From a virus: DNA of 56,076 bases. The notes below the pieces were generated by a model, which was given only the letters and a program-made list of their open reading frames with translations, searched no databases and was not told the origin of the DNA. Shown piece after piece: positions 15,370-23,738 of this stretch; within the stretch, counting starts at the first letter, position 1; each line of letters starts with the position of its first letter. The position numbers and the translations under genes are program-made. The DNA lies in IMG/VR virus record IMGVR_UViG_3300027996_002398, positions 1 through 56,076 of that record; one strand, given 5' to 3'.

Positions 15370-16043
15370 AAAAAATAATAATAGAAGAGATTGATGACTT
15401 TGTTTGGGCTAAGGGTAAAATAGAATATCCAATAGATTTCCTTATCGGTAAAAAAATATATTGGAGGCGAAACAATTTGGGTGACCTTGAAGATGCTGGG
15501 TATACTATGCAAGAATTAAATAAAGAAGATTTAAAATTGGGTACTATTAGACGAAGAAATGGTTGGGTACTAGTCAAACCGATTGGTGAAAATGTTAGAA
15601 TAAAAATGGAAAACAACCTCCTTGACGACACATACCCAATATCTGACGTTGAGGATTATGTTAGATTAGGTATTTGGGTTGTTGAAGATGATAACGGTAG
15701 ACTTTTAAACGAATCTGATGATTTACAATGGATAAAAGATATTGAACCTGAAATAACACAAAAATCAATCCCAACGTATTATAATAAACCTTTTTATTGG
15801 TATGACAATGGCAAACCCGTGATTGAATGGGGGATGCCTAGAATTTATTGGTTAGAAGGTTGGAAGCCGTATTCTAGGGTGGGTGAAGAACAAATGTCTC
15901 TATTTTGTTACAAGGATTTATCTGTATCTAGTGAGATATACAACAGTGAATGTACCGAATTTTTGAATAAAACAATAGTTAACTATATTAAAAGGGGTAT
16001 AATAGTATTCCAACCACAGTTAAGTGATATTAAAAATGATTAA
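15360..16043 (+). CDS. Tagged protein with two W-rich modules
   Basis: A 227-aa protein. The start at 15360 (MDLKKIIIEEIDDF) matches the tag pattern (I-I-I-E-E); an ATG two codons upstream at 15354 is also possible. Module 1 starts DDFVWAKGKIEYPIDF and closes with VEDYVRLGIWVVE. Module 2 starts DDLQWIKDIEPEITQ and closes with VNYIKRGIIVFQ. Both resemble the single module in the preceding gene, suggesting duplication and fusion. The stop overlaps the stop of a convergent minus-strand gene (16040-16043). The function is unknown. Confidence 0.72.
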   Translation: MDLKKIIIEEIDDFVWAKGKIEYPIDFLIGKKIYWRRNNLGDLEDAGYTMQELNKEDLKLGTIRRRNGWVLVKPIGENVRIKMENNLLDDTYPISDVEDYVRLGIWVVEDDNGRLLNESDDLQWIKDIEPEITQKSIPTYYNKPFYWYDNGKPVIEWGMPRIYWLEGWKPYSRVGEEQMSLFCYKDLSVSSEIYNSECTEFLNKTIVNYIKRGIIVFQPQLSDIKND

Positions 16044-16390
16044 ACTCCGTTTTCAATGTCTTCTCTTAATATGTTATAGTATTCTTCCCTAAAAATTTCT
16101 CTTACCCTTTCTTCCGTTGTTAAAGATTCGTCTCCATGAAAAACACCACCTTCATTAGCTTCAAAAATAATATCACCTTCGGGTGAATTAACAGTTATGC
16201 CAGCATTAAAATCACCTACCGTAGTAATTGTGGATGTCCATTGAGTATTTTCATCGGTATAAACATAATCAAAAGGAATGTTAATCTGACCTGTTTCTTC
16301 ATCAACATAACCATATTCTCTTTGTGATACATACCAAAAAGGAGAACCGTCTAAAAAATGATGTTTTGGAATTGTTTTAAACTTAAACAT
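16040..16390 (-). CDS. Hypothetical protein, 116 aa
   Basis: The frame extends to a GTG at 16408, but the ATG at 16390 (MFKFKTIPKHHFLDG) gives a natural N-terminus. The sequence is beta-rich with aromatic and acidic stretches (SPFWYVSQREYGYVDEETGQ, VGDFNAGITVNSPEG) and ends in a charged helix (REIFREEYYNILRED). I recognise no family. It lies downstream of a minus-strand terminator, so it must have its own promoter. The leader contains TATATTTT, a weak match to the Bacteroidota -7 element. The role is unknown. Confidence 0.6.
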   Translation of the reverse strand: MFKFKTIPKHHFLDGSPFWYVSQREYGYVDEETGQINIPFDYVYTDENTQWTSTITTVGDFNAGITVNSPEGDIIFEANEGGVFHGDESLTTEERVREIFREEYYNILREDIENGV

Positions 16391-16412
16391 ATGAAAATAT
16401 ATAAACACAAAT

Positions 16413-16440
16413 AAAAAAAGGAAGTCTTTTGACTTCCTTT
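16413..16440 (-). terminator. Intrinsic terminator of the minus-strand gene at 16464-17204
   Basis: Perfect 10-bp stem, AAAGGAAGTC (16417-16426) with GACTTCCTTT (16431-16440), loop TTTT on the plus strand. Read on the minus strand it is followed by a T-run (16413-16419). Confidence 0.88.
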
Positions 16441-16463
16441 CTTTTTGATAAAAACAACTAAGG

Positions 16464-17204
16464 TTAATCTCTTACACCTTTTTTAGTTGCTTCCTCTTTG
16501 TTTGTAGGACCATTTTCTAGTCTTTCGTTAATGATTTCCATTATGCCTCCCCCCAACATACTGTAAACTTTCATGGCGTTCCCTACATTCATTTCTTTGT
16601 CTTTAATGTCCCACAAAGTGATACCATCTTTTTTCTTTTTATCGTTATGGAAAGCCACTTTAGCTAATTCATTAGTACGATATTCAGATTCTTTTGCTTT
16701 CTTGTCGATTACAAAAACTAGTGAACCTTTTTCGGTGTACTGTTTATAGTACTTACCGTAATTATTGTCTTCACTAGAGACACACCATTTTGTCCCTTTA
16801 CCGTAAAGGTTAGAACTACGAACACTTAGAGGGTATACAACCAACCAACGGTCATCTTCGTAAAGTACTTCGGTTTCTTTTTTCTTAACCTCAGAGCGTG
16901 TAATTTTTTCTTTTGCTGTTTTAACAGATTCAATGATATCTTGATTAGACTCGTATGAGTAGATATCTTTGTTTTCTAATAGATTTCTTTTAGATAGGTC
17001 TTCAAAGTCGTGAATAACTTCAAACATTTCTTTAAATGTTTCATTTTTTAATTCATTATTAATCCATTGAACCCAATCAGCGGTACACTTAATCATAAAA
17101 GGTAGGTACTTATTTGTTTTAGTTGGGTCCATCTTTGACAATACAGTGATAACATCTATTGAGTAGGTTGGGTTTTGTGCTTTCAGTTCTTTAATTTTTG
17201 CCAT
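16464..17204 (-). CDS. Phage protein with KGTKWC motif; host-promoter-driven gene
   Basis: A 246-aa protein. The N-terminal half is helical and charged (MAKIKELKAQNPTYSIDVIT...). The C-terminal half carries LYGKGTKWCVSSEDNNYGKY, then YTEKGSLVFVIDKKAKE and LAKVAFHNDKK. I recall this KGTxWC...Y...G.L.FVIDK arrangement from other phage and mobile-element proteins of unknown function, with conserved Trp, Cys and Tyr residues. It has its own Bacteroidota-type promoter (17248-17277) and terminator (16413-16440) and runs against the surrounding late genes. It is therefore probably expressed early by host polymerase. The role is unknown. Confidence 0.78.
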   Translation of the reverse strand: MAKIKELKAQNPTYSIDVITVLSKMDPTKTNKYLPFMIKCTADWVQWINNELKNETFKEMFEVIHDFEDLSKRNLLENKDIYSYESNQDIIESVKTAKEKITRSEVKKKETEVLYEDDRWLVVYPLSVRSSNLYGKGTKWCVSSEDNNYGKYYKQYTEKGSLVFVIDKKAKESEYRTNELAKVAFHNDKKKKDGITLWDIKDKEMNVGNAMKVYSMLGGGIMEIINERLENGPTNKEEATKKGVRD

Positions 17205-17247
17205 ATCTATTTAAAAGTTTTTTTTTATTATTTAATCATTAACAATA

Positions 17248-17277
17248 CAAATATAATGATTTTTTTTAAACTAACAA
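17248..17277 (-). promoter_or_regulatory. Bacteroidota-type promoter (minus strand)
   Basis: On the minus strand the order is TTG (complement of 17275-17277), a 19-nt spacer, then TATATTTG (complement of 17248-17255). This is an exact match to the TAnnTTTG -7 element with the usual -33 TTG. The ATG of the gene it serves is at 17204, leaving a leader of about 37 nt. Confidence 0.78.
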
Positions 17278-17342
17278 ACTATTTTTAATATTTTTTATTT
17301 TAACTATTCTTCTAATATAATACGATTTTTTAGTTTAATAAG

Positions 17343-17351
17343 ATATTTATA
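17343..17351 (+). promoter_or_regulatory. Late-promoter-like motif ATATTTATA
   Basis: Full form GATATTTATA (17342-17351), 13 nt before the ATG at 17365. The rest of the 160-nt divergent gap (17205-17364) holds the host-type promoter on the other strand and AT-rich sequence without further features. Confidence 0.55.
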
Positions 17352-17364
17352 TAAAAACTATAAT

Positions 17365-17796
17365 ATGAGAATACGTGATAGAAAAAATAATATGCTTAAA
17401 GCGAATAAACAAGTTTTAGGTATTTTAAAAGAAGAAGATAGTGGTAGTGAGTCTAAAAAAGAAAAAAAGACAACATTAACTAGACATCCAGCATATTCCG
17501 CAATAGATATGTTAGAAACAGAATTAGAAAAATTAAAAATGAATTTTAAAGAAAGTATTGCTAATGCGGTATCTGGTTCTGATGGTTATCATAGTGAAAT
17601 TGATAAGTTTTCTGAAGATTTCGGTAAGTTTATTACTAAGGTGTCTAATCTTAAAAGTAAAATAAACGACTATCAAATAGCTAATAAAGATAAGGAGATT
17701 GCTGAAGCTAAAAAAAGAGAAGAACAAAAACGACAATATCAAAACCATATGAAGGAAGTTGCTAGAAACGAAGGTTCAAATTATTCTTATCAATAA
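17365..17796 (+). CDS. Small tagged coiled-coil protein, 143 aa
   Basis: It starts MRIRDRKNNMLKANKQVLGILKEEDSG, where the segment V-L-G-I-L-K-E-E-D recalls the shared tag. A Lys/Glu-rich stretch follows. Then comes a long helical region with heptad-like hydrophobic spacing (AIDMLETELEKLKMNFKESI and FGKFITKVSNLKSKINDYQI) and a highly charged C-terminal helix (EAKKREEQKRQYQNHMKEV). It is probably an elongated oligomeric protein. It heads a three-gene operon behind a late-type motif. The function is unknown. Confidence 0.72.
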   Translation: MRIRDRKNNMLKANKQVLGILKEEDSGSESKKEKKTTLTRHPAYSAIDMLETELEKLKMNFKESIANAVSGSDGYHSEIDKFSEDFGKFITKVSNLKSKINDYQIANKDKEIAEAKKREEQKRQYQNHMKEVARNEGSNYSYQ

Positions 17797-17805
17797 AGTT
17801 AAATT

Positions 17806-18357
17806 ATGAAAAATTTAAAAGAAATAAAATTAATGATGGAGAGATTAGAATCTCCAAGGTTAACCCAAACTGAGTTAAATCATAAAAAAAACCTTTTAAA
17901 AGAAGATATTTTAGAATTAAAACAAATGTCTAAACAAATCTATTCTTTTCTTAAAAAGAAGGGTTATGAAGTTAAAATGAAAACCGAACAAGGTGATAAA
18001 GGTAGGGAATCTTTTAATACTAACTTGGATTTAAATGATACCGTTCAATTAGTGATACAAGAAGGTTCTGAACTTGTAATGATAGCTTTACCGGTTCGTG
18101 CTGTTGTTAAGAAATTAACTGGTGAAAAAGACCTTAACTCTAGTAAAGTAACGGAAAAATATGGTAATGGGTTAAATGACTGGTATACTAATAAAGAAGT
18201 GACTAATTACGTTGATAAATTAGGTACTGAAATTGTTTCTCAACTAACATCTAAATACCCAAACATGAAACACTCTTTTGATAAAGATAATCAAGCAATG
18301 TTTTACTTTATGAAGTTTGGTTATGGTCGAAACAAAAAAGGTGGGGATATAAAATGA
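17806..18357 (+). CDS. Hypothetical protein, 183 aa
   Basis: It starts 9 nt after the previous stop. The N-terminal 45 residues are helical and charged (MKNLKEIKLMMERLESPRL, then NLLKEDILELKQM), with L-K-E and I-x-E type sites resembling the tag family. The central domain alternates strands and helices (GYEVKMKTEQGDKGRESFN, VQLVIQEGSELVMIALPVRA) and may be a small alpha/beta fold. The end is basic (FGYGRNKKGGDIK). Its stop overlaps the next start (ATGA). The function is unknown. Confidence 0.7.
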   Translation: MKNLKEIKLMMERLESPRLTQTELNHKKNLLKEDILELKQMSKQIYSFLKKKGYEVKMKTEQGDKGRESFNTNLDLNDTVQLVIQEGSELVMIALPVRAVVKKLTGEKDLNSSKVTEKYGNGLNDWYTNKEVTNYVDKLGTEIVSQLTSKYPNMKHSFDKDNQAMFYFMKFGYGRNKKGGDIK

Positions 18358-18632
18358 AAAATATAATACGTAAGGTATTAAAAGAAGAATCAGACAAACA
18401 AACTGATTTAGCTAACTCTAATACTGAAGAACGTAATATATGTGATGATTTTAGTGCTGAAAGTTATGAGGATTTGGTTGATTTGATTAATAAATCACAC
18501 GTATCCAAAGAAGATGACCCTATAATAGAAAAATTATTAGATGAATTAAAATCTGATATGAAAAAGTTGGATACGGAAAAAGACTTAATAAACACATACC
18601 AACATAAAATAGCTACACAACTTTGTAAATGA
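18354..18632 (+). CDS. Small tagged protein, 92 aa
   Basis: Translationally coupled to the previous gene. It begins MKNIIRKVLKEESDKQ, the short tag form with L-K-E. The rest is acidic and helical (NICDDFSAESYEDLVDLIN, IEKLLDELKSDMKKLD) and contains two Cys residues, one near each end of the body. It ends 9 nt before the end of a convergent baseplate-region gene, with no clear terminator between them. An internal head protein or other tagged structural role is inferred. Confidence 0.68.
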   Translation: MKNIIRKVLKEESDKQTDLANSNTEERNICDDFSAESYEDLVDLINKSHVSKEDDPIIEKLLDELKSDMKKLDTEKDLINTYQHKIATQLCK

Positions 18633-18641
18633 AAAAGTTTT

Positions 18642-20171
18642 TTAACACCAGTCCTTTTCAGAAACTATAATAAATTGTATAATATCATGGTAAGTTCTTA
18701 CCTCGTTCCCTGATTCTATCTTAAACTCCGTATAATAATCATTAGGAATAAACCAAGAAGTATCAACTAAGAAATAATTACTATCTTCTGTTCTATTAAC
18801 TTCTTTCCAAGGCACATATTCTATTTGTGTCTCACCTTCTTTAATATATATTCTATAAGATATCTTATCTAACGGTTTGTAATTATCCGTATAAGGTACC
18901 ATAGCCTCAATATCAACCCTTCTAGTGTCTCCCCGTTTAATTTTTTCTTTACGTTTAATACCACTAAAAGAAAAATGGTAATCATAAATTGAAATATTAC
19001 GAGAATTACCAACACCTTTACCACTTTTATCACCTGAACCTATATTATAATAAGATTCTTCGTCTTTGATTACAAAATCTAATTCTACGTCACCTAAATT
19101 TTTACCATTAACAGTTACGTTTTGCCAAACATCTTTAAATTGAATATTTCCACAATAACCACTGACAGGGTTATTGTTAACAGACAAATCAACATAATAA
19201 ACCCCTGTTGTTGTTTGTTTTATATCACTACTTGTTAGAGTTTGGTAAATATTGTCGTTTTGGTCGTATACTATGACCCCTGAAATACTTGCATTAACAC
19301 GTTCTCCACCCGCATTAACATAAAGATATAATCTATTACTCTTATCTAAATGAAATTCACACCTATCGTCTTTAATTAAATCATCGTAAATAGTTTCCAT
19401 AAAAGGTTCATACACTGTTTGGGTATCTTTAGTAAAAAATCCTGTATAACAAAGTGATTCTTGTGGGGCTGACTCTAAACCTGGACTAAAAGCTATACCT
19501 AAATTAGCTTCAGTAATACCACTACTAATTAAACCATTAATATAGTTAGTCACATCTATACATACATTTTCATTACCTTTTTCAAAATATTGTTCACCTT
19601 TAACTAAATCTATTGTTGTTCCAGTATACCCAGAAGTATTACCTGAATACCACATTGTAGGGTTATTATAAACACCAGGTTGTGACCACGATGTCGCGGA
19701 TACTCTATCTTCCCAATTGGCCGGACCTTCACAATAAGCTTGGTCTCTTATGTCAGCAAAAACTCTATTTTGTTTATTAGGTTGTATTATTAAATCACTC
19801 TCTATATAATCATAACCATTTCCTTCAGCCCATTTTTCAGGGATTTCAAAAAGTGTCATATCAAAAGCTGTCGCTCTAGCAGACTCACCACAAGAAGATG
19901 AAAAAGTTTTACAAAACAATTCTGAATCAAAACAAGAAGTGTTAGTGACATTGATTTTGTGTGTCATTCCAGATAAAGAATATTCTTTTGTGTTAACCCT
20001 ATCGACTAACTCAGTCAAATCAAACCCAAACAAGTATCTTGAATATAAAATATCTTCTGAATTTAATGAACCACCGTGAAATAATTCCGCTATTGGGTTT
20101 CTTCCTGTGTTAGCACAAGAATTTCTTACTATCACAGTGTCTTTATCGAAATAAGTTCTATATATACTCAT
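18642..20171 (-). CDS. Putative virion structural protein, baseplate region, 509 aa
   Basis: A large beta-rich protein with many Ser, Thr, Gly, Asn and aromatic residues and paired Cys in the first third (for example NSCANTGRN, SCFDSELFCKTFSSSCG). The N-terminal half includes SRYLFGFDLTELVDRVN and a segment of tail-protein-like composition. The C-terminal part looks like an immunoglobulin-like or other beta domain (YKPLDKISYRIYIKEGETQ). Expression behind a late-type motif and adjacency to the OB-fold baseplate protein suggest a baseplate or tail-surface component. I cannot name a T4 counterpart. Confidence 0.75.
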   Translation of the reverse strand: MSIYRTYFDKDTVIVRNSCANTGRNPIAELFHGGSLNSEDILYSRYLFGFDLTELVDRVNTKEYSLSGMTHKINVTNTSCFDSELFCKTFSSSCGESARATAFDMTLFEIPEKWAEGNGYDYIESDLIIQPNKQNRVFADIRDQAYCEGPANWEDRVSATSWSQPGVYNNPTMWYSGNTSGYTGTTIDLVKGEQYFEKGNENVCIDVTNYINGLISSGITEANLGIAFSPGLESAPQESLCYTGFFTKDTQTVYEPFMETIYDDLIKDDRCEFHLDKSNRLYLYVNAGGERVNASISGVIVYDQNDNIYQTLTSSDIKQTTTGVYYVDLSVNNNPVSGYCGNIQFKDVWQNVTVNGKNLGDVELDFVIKDEESYYNIGSGDKSGKGVGNSRNISIYDYHFSFSGIKRKEKIKRGDTRRVDIEAMVPYTDNYKPLDKISYRIYIKEGETQIEYVPWKEVNRTEDSNYFLVDTSWFIPNDYYTEFKIESGNEVRTYHDIIQFIIVSEKDWC

Positions 20172-20185
20172 TAGTTTCTTTTACT

Positions 20186-20194
20186 AATAAATAT
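20186..20194 (-). promoter_or_regulatory. Late-promoter-like motif ATATTTATT (minus strand)
   Basis: Reads GATATTTATT on the minus strand, 14 nt before the ATG at 20171. Confidence 0.55.
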
Positions 20195-20211
20195 CTAAAA
20201 AAACCATATTG

Positions 20212-21576
20212 TTAAAAATTTTCTAAGTCGTCTATTTCTGGTAGTTTTATATTATCAATACTTATACCTTCTGATATTAAAAACTGAATAACATCTAATA
20301 TTGTACTAGCATAAACGGAATTTAAGTTACTACCTTCATTTTCTATTTTGAGTATTAATTCACCATTAATATTATTAATAATGTCTAACTCTACTTTAGT
20401 TACACCATCTATTTCTAGTTTTGTACCTTTAACATCGATTAAAGGTATCTCATTACTATCTTCTCTTTGGATAAGGTCGTTATTTCTTTCCACAACCCCA
20501 TTTTCATCAAAATCGTTTGTAATAGAGTTAGTGGATGCCCCATCTAGGGGATTAATATTAACAGGTGTGTCACCTCCAGCAAAAATATTTTTACTATTCA
20601 ATTTAGGTAATTCCGAAACCATCCATCTTTGTAACCCTATAAACCCATCTGATGCTGGGTTTTGTGGTACGTTATGGTACGCATGTGTGTGGGTTTGAGC
20701 CCATTTAAATAGTTTTTTAATAAAATCTTTTAGAATATCACCATATACAACCGGGTGTAGCTTGGTTTCAATACTAGACTGTTCTTTTTCTGTCATAAAA
20801 GGTTTTATAATACTAGAAGAACTATCTCTACCTATTAAATAAATTTTATTACTAACCATTTTTATGTCAGTTCTAGTTTCGTTATACTTTTCTTTAGCTA
20901 AAATAGATTTTTGTTGTTGATTTTCTGTCGAATTGACTGTAGTGTTAGATTCATATTTACCTGGTGTTAAAGATTTAATTTGGATATAAGCCGGGTTTTT
21001 TATATTTCTTTCTTGTGGTTTGTTAGGTAAAAATTTAGCCGCTCTAATTAAAACTTCTGAATTTTTAAAAATAACATCAGAGTTTTCCCTACCTTGTATA
21101 GCAATTTCATCCTGTTTTGGGTATAATGCGGGTATACCTTGTCTAGGTAATTCTTTTGTTAATTCTTGGGTAAATATAGATTGATAAAAAGGGACCCCCA
21201 CACCTTCTCTACCTGCCATAGCTTGGTCAAATGTTTCAGTCCCTTCTAAAAATTCACCTAACTGTGGTAATATGGGCCCAATATATTCCCTATAACTATC
21301 GTTATTCCTTTGTTCGTAAAGAATTATTTTTACTATCTCACCTTTTTTAGGTCTTACATTTAAATATAGTGGTAAGAATGGCCAACAATAAGGTAGTTCA
21401 CTATCTAATTTTTTATCGTCTAAACCAACTATCCTAACTTTTATTAAACCAGCACCATTAGGGTCCACATCATCTATAACCTTACACACATAGATAACTC
21501 TACCTCTATTGAATTGACTTAATTCGTCTGTATTATCTCTAGAAGCACTACCTAATGAATAATTTTTACCATACAT
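20212..21576 (-). CDS. Baseplate hub / spike OB-fold protein (gp5-like)
   Basis: A 454-aa protein. Residues 25-110 have the OB-fold pattern of T4 gp5-type and other phage baseplate proteins: RGRVIYVCKVIDDVDPNGAG, then IKVRIVGLDDKK, LPYCWPFLPLYLNVRPKKGE and VKIILYEQRN followed by a Tyr-Ile-Gly-Pro segment. The middle contains the His-rich WAQTHTHAYHNVP, which could bind metal. The C-terminus is beta-rich and acidic (TKLEIDGVTKVELDIINNIN). It has no lysozyme domain, unlike T4 gp5, so it would lack cell-wall cutting activity. It probably sits at the centre of the baseplate. Confidence 0.8.
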   Translation of the reverse strand: MYGKNYSLGSASRDNTDELSQFNRGRVIYVCKVIDDVDPNGAGLIKVRIVGLDDKKLDSELPYCWPFLPLYLNVRPKKGEIVKIILYEQRNNDSYREYIGPILPQLGEFLEGTETFDQAMAGREGVGVPFYQSIFTQELTKELPRQGIPALYPKQDEIAIQGRENSDVIFKNSEVLIRAAKFLPNKPQERNIKNPAYIQIKSLTPGKYESNTTVNSTENQQQKSILAKEKYNETRTDIKMVSNKIYLIGRDSSSSIIKPFMTEKEQSSIETKLHPVVYGDILKDFIKKLFKWAQTHTHAYHNVPQNPASDGFIGLQRWMVSELPKLNSKNIFAGGDTPVNINPLDGASTNSITNDFDENGVVERNNDLIQREDSNEIPLIDVKGTKLEIDGVTKVELDIINNINGELILKIENEGSNLNSVYASTILDVIQFLISEGISIDNIKLPEIDDLENF

Positions 21577-21579
21577 CTT

Positions 21580-21750
21580 TTATAAGTTTCTATTTTTTAA
21601 TTCTTGTAATACTATACCATAAACTTCTTTTATTTTTTGTAAATGGTCGTACTTTAATAAAGTTTCTTTTTTAGCTAGATAAAAATCTTGAGCTAGTTTA
21701 AATTTAAGTTCACTTAACTGGGTATTACTTTTTTTATCTAAATCTTTCAT
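21580..21750 (-). CDS. Small helical protein, 56 aa
   Basis: An ATG at 21750 opens a 56-codon frame that fills the gap between two structural genes exactly, ending at TAA three nucleotides before the next ATG. The product begins MKDLDKKSNTQLSELKFKLA and ends QKIKEVYGIVLQELKNRNL. It is one long amphipathic helix, likely a coiled coil. Small helical proteins of this kind often act as tail assembly chaperones or baseplate parts. Its function here is unknown. Confidence 0.65.
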   Translation of the reverse strand: MKDLDKKSNTQLSELKFKLAQDFYLAKKETLLKYDHLQKIKEVYGIVLQELKNRNL

Positions 21751-21756
21751 TTTTTT

Positions 21757-22203
21757 TTAAGATATTTGACCATGACCACAACCAACCGAAACTATAGTAC
21801 CAAGAACTTGTATAGGCCCCCCAGCATTACCACCAGTCGCCTGTACTTGTGCACCTGGCCTATTACAATTGTCAATTCTAGCTTCTTCAGTAAAAGCTTT
21901 AAATATTTCAGTTACTCTTATAACCTCCATCATTTCGTCTGGAGCGTTAGCTCCACCATCTATTGTACCAGTTGGTAGACCTGCTTCAGATTTTCTACTT
22001 ATTATTTTAGCCGCTGTTTTAATAGGGTTAAGCCCTGGTTTATTACCACCTAAAAAAGCTAAACTTACTGGGTCCACCACATTACCACCAGGGAGGTTAG
22101 GTATTTTAAATAAATTTTTTAAAGCGTCTAATATAGATTGTGGGCTTTTAAAATTTATTTTACCTAATTTTTCAGTTTCTTTACACTTATTTTTATTACT
22201 CAT
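21757..22203 (-). CDS. Putative structural protein, 148 aa, Gly/Pro-rich
   Basis: A 148-aa protein with a basic helical start (MSNKNKCKETEKLGKINFK), a Pro/Gly-rich middle (IPNLPGGNVVDPVSLAFLGG) and a Gly-rich C-terminus (VQATGGNAGGPIQVLGTIV) ending CGHGQIS. It has three Cys residues but no recognisable metal site. It lies between the large 509-aa baseplate-region gene and the 56-aa helical gene with only short spacers. A virion role is inferred from context. Confidence 0.65.
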   Translation of the reverse strand: MSNKNKCKETEKLGKINFKSPQSILDALKNLFKIPNLPGGNVVDPVSLAFLGGNKPGLNPIKTAAKIISRKSEAGLPTGTIDGGANAPDEMMEVIRVTEIFKAFTEEARIDNCNRPGAQVQATGGNAGGPIQVLGTIVSVGCGHGQIS

Positions 22204-22206
22204 AAT

Positions 22207-23736
22207 TTATTTATATTTAGAACCCTCTATTTCTGGGGTTGGTATTTTATTTATAAGACCAGATATAGCTCCGGATACTGGACCGACTAAGAAACTAGCT
22301 ATAATAGCTAATTTTTTATCAACAATTGATTTTATTATTTTTTTAACTACTTTAGCTATTAACCTAAGTAGTTCTTTTTTTAATTTATTAAAGACAATCT
22401 TAACTAAAACAGCTAAAGACTCCCTAAGAACATAATCAGCAAAAACACGATTACTCCTCCACCAATTATAACTATTTCTTTCTGTAATAGTAACATTATT
22501 AACTATAAAATTAGAAAAATTATATATACCCAATATTTTAGGGGTTAGTATAGATATTTTGGCAACAACTTTAGGTATCGATAGACACATATCTGTGGTC
22601 ATCTTATCTTCTATAGTTTTTTTATTTTCAACAGAAACTAAACTAACGGTTTCACCTAAACCTTGTATAGTTCTTGTTATTGAAATACTTTTTTCATTAA
22701 AACTACTATTATTATTATCTAATAAATCTAGTGTTTTAGATATGTTACCTTGGTTTGGGGAATTTCTTAAATCATATTCAAACACACCACAACCCAAATC
22801 TAAAGAAACTATACCAGTTTTTCTTTCTCTAGCTCTACGTTCAAATTCTTCAATTTCATCGTTAGTAAATGAAAAAAAAGAGTCATCATAAACAATTTCA
22901 TCCCTACAAGGGTCTATATTCAATGTTTTTTCAATTAATTTATTAGTTTTTTCTTCATTCACCAATAACTCAGAACTAACATCTAAACTAGCTGTTACAT
23001 TACTAAAAAAATTATCAATAACATTCCCTAATAACATTTTTTGGTTAAAAATTTCAATACTTTCTATATAATCAGCGATAAAATCATTAAAACTTTTATT
23101 TTCATAATTAGGGTTAACAGCCATAGATATTTGTCCAGGAGTAATAAAAGTTACATCTAGTATTGGTCCATTAGGTCCTTCCCATGTTTCAGTTACGAAA
23201 GGTGTTTGTATTAAATTATATAAAAATCTATTAAAGTCTCTTTCAGGGTCACCATAAAAAATTCCACCAAAAAGGTTTTCTTCTGGAGAATATTGTAATA
23301 TATTATTATAATCGATTAATTTTAAATCCATTATTTGTATTGTATTCGGTGGTATTTTAAAATCAGAGCCACATGATAAAGCTTCTCTTATCGCTATAGC
23401 GACAGCTTCTTTAACTATTCTTATTAACTCAGGTATAAATTCTATTAATATTTCTAATAGAATTCTTGTCGCATTACATTTTACAGGCCCTTGTTCCCTC
23501 ATAACCCCAATTGGTGGTGGTCCACTAAAGGTTGGGTCAAATTCGGTTTCTTGCTCTTCACCTGGGTCATCACAGGATACAGCTAACATGTTTATTAAGT
23601 AAGGTACTATATTTTTTTTAGCCGTATTAACGGATTGTATAGCAGAGGTTTGTCTTACAGCGTCAGGGAAATCTCGCATTGTTTTAAAAATACTAATCTC
23701 TTTTTCAATATTAACTTTATCTTCAATAAAACCCAT
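22207..23736 (-). CDS. Putative baseplate/tail structural protein, 509 aa
   Basis: A large protein with an amphipathic helical stretch in the first third (LLEILIEFIPELIRIVKEAV), many Asn- and Phe-rich mid-sections typical of tail proteins, and a C-terminal region with several long hydrophobic/basic helices (LVKIVFNKLKKELLRLIAKV, then KLAIIASFLVGPVSGAISGL). The last segment could insert into or cross a membrane. The protein might be part of the injection machinery or a tape-measure-like accessory, but no family is recognised. It is part of the baseplate gene cluster (18.6-24.1 kb). Confidence 0.7.
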   Translation of the reverse strand: MGFIEDKVNIEKEISIFKTMRDFPDAVRQTSAIQSVNTAKKNIVPYLINMLAVSCDDPGEEQETEFDPTFSGPPPIGVMREQGPVKCNATRILLEILIEFIPELIRIVKEAVAIAIREALSCGSDFKIPPNTIQIMDLKLIDYNNILQYSPEENLFGGIFYGDPERDFNRFLYNLIQTPFVTETWEGPNGPILDVTFITPGQISMAVNPNYENKSFNDFIADYIESIEIFNQKMLLGNVIDNFFSNVTASLDVSSELLVNEEKTNKLIEKTLNIDPCRDEIVYDDSFFSFTNDEIEEFERRARERKTGIVSLDLGCGVFEYDLRNSPNQGNISKTLDLLDNNNSSFNEKSISITRTIQGLGETVSLVSVENKKTIEDKMTTDMCLSIPKVVAKISILTPKILGIYNFSNFIVNNVTITERNSYNWWRSNRVFADYVLRESLAVLVKIVFNKLKKELLRLIAKVVKKIIKSIVDKKLAIIASFLVGPVSGAISGLINKIPTPEIEGSKYK

Positions 23737-23738
23737 TA

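Noticed and set aside
15082-16043. A single gene split by a frameshift (15082-15369 and 15360-16043)
   Set aside because: Each frame has its own start with the shared tag and its own complete module or modules, so two genes are the better reading.
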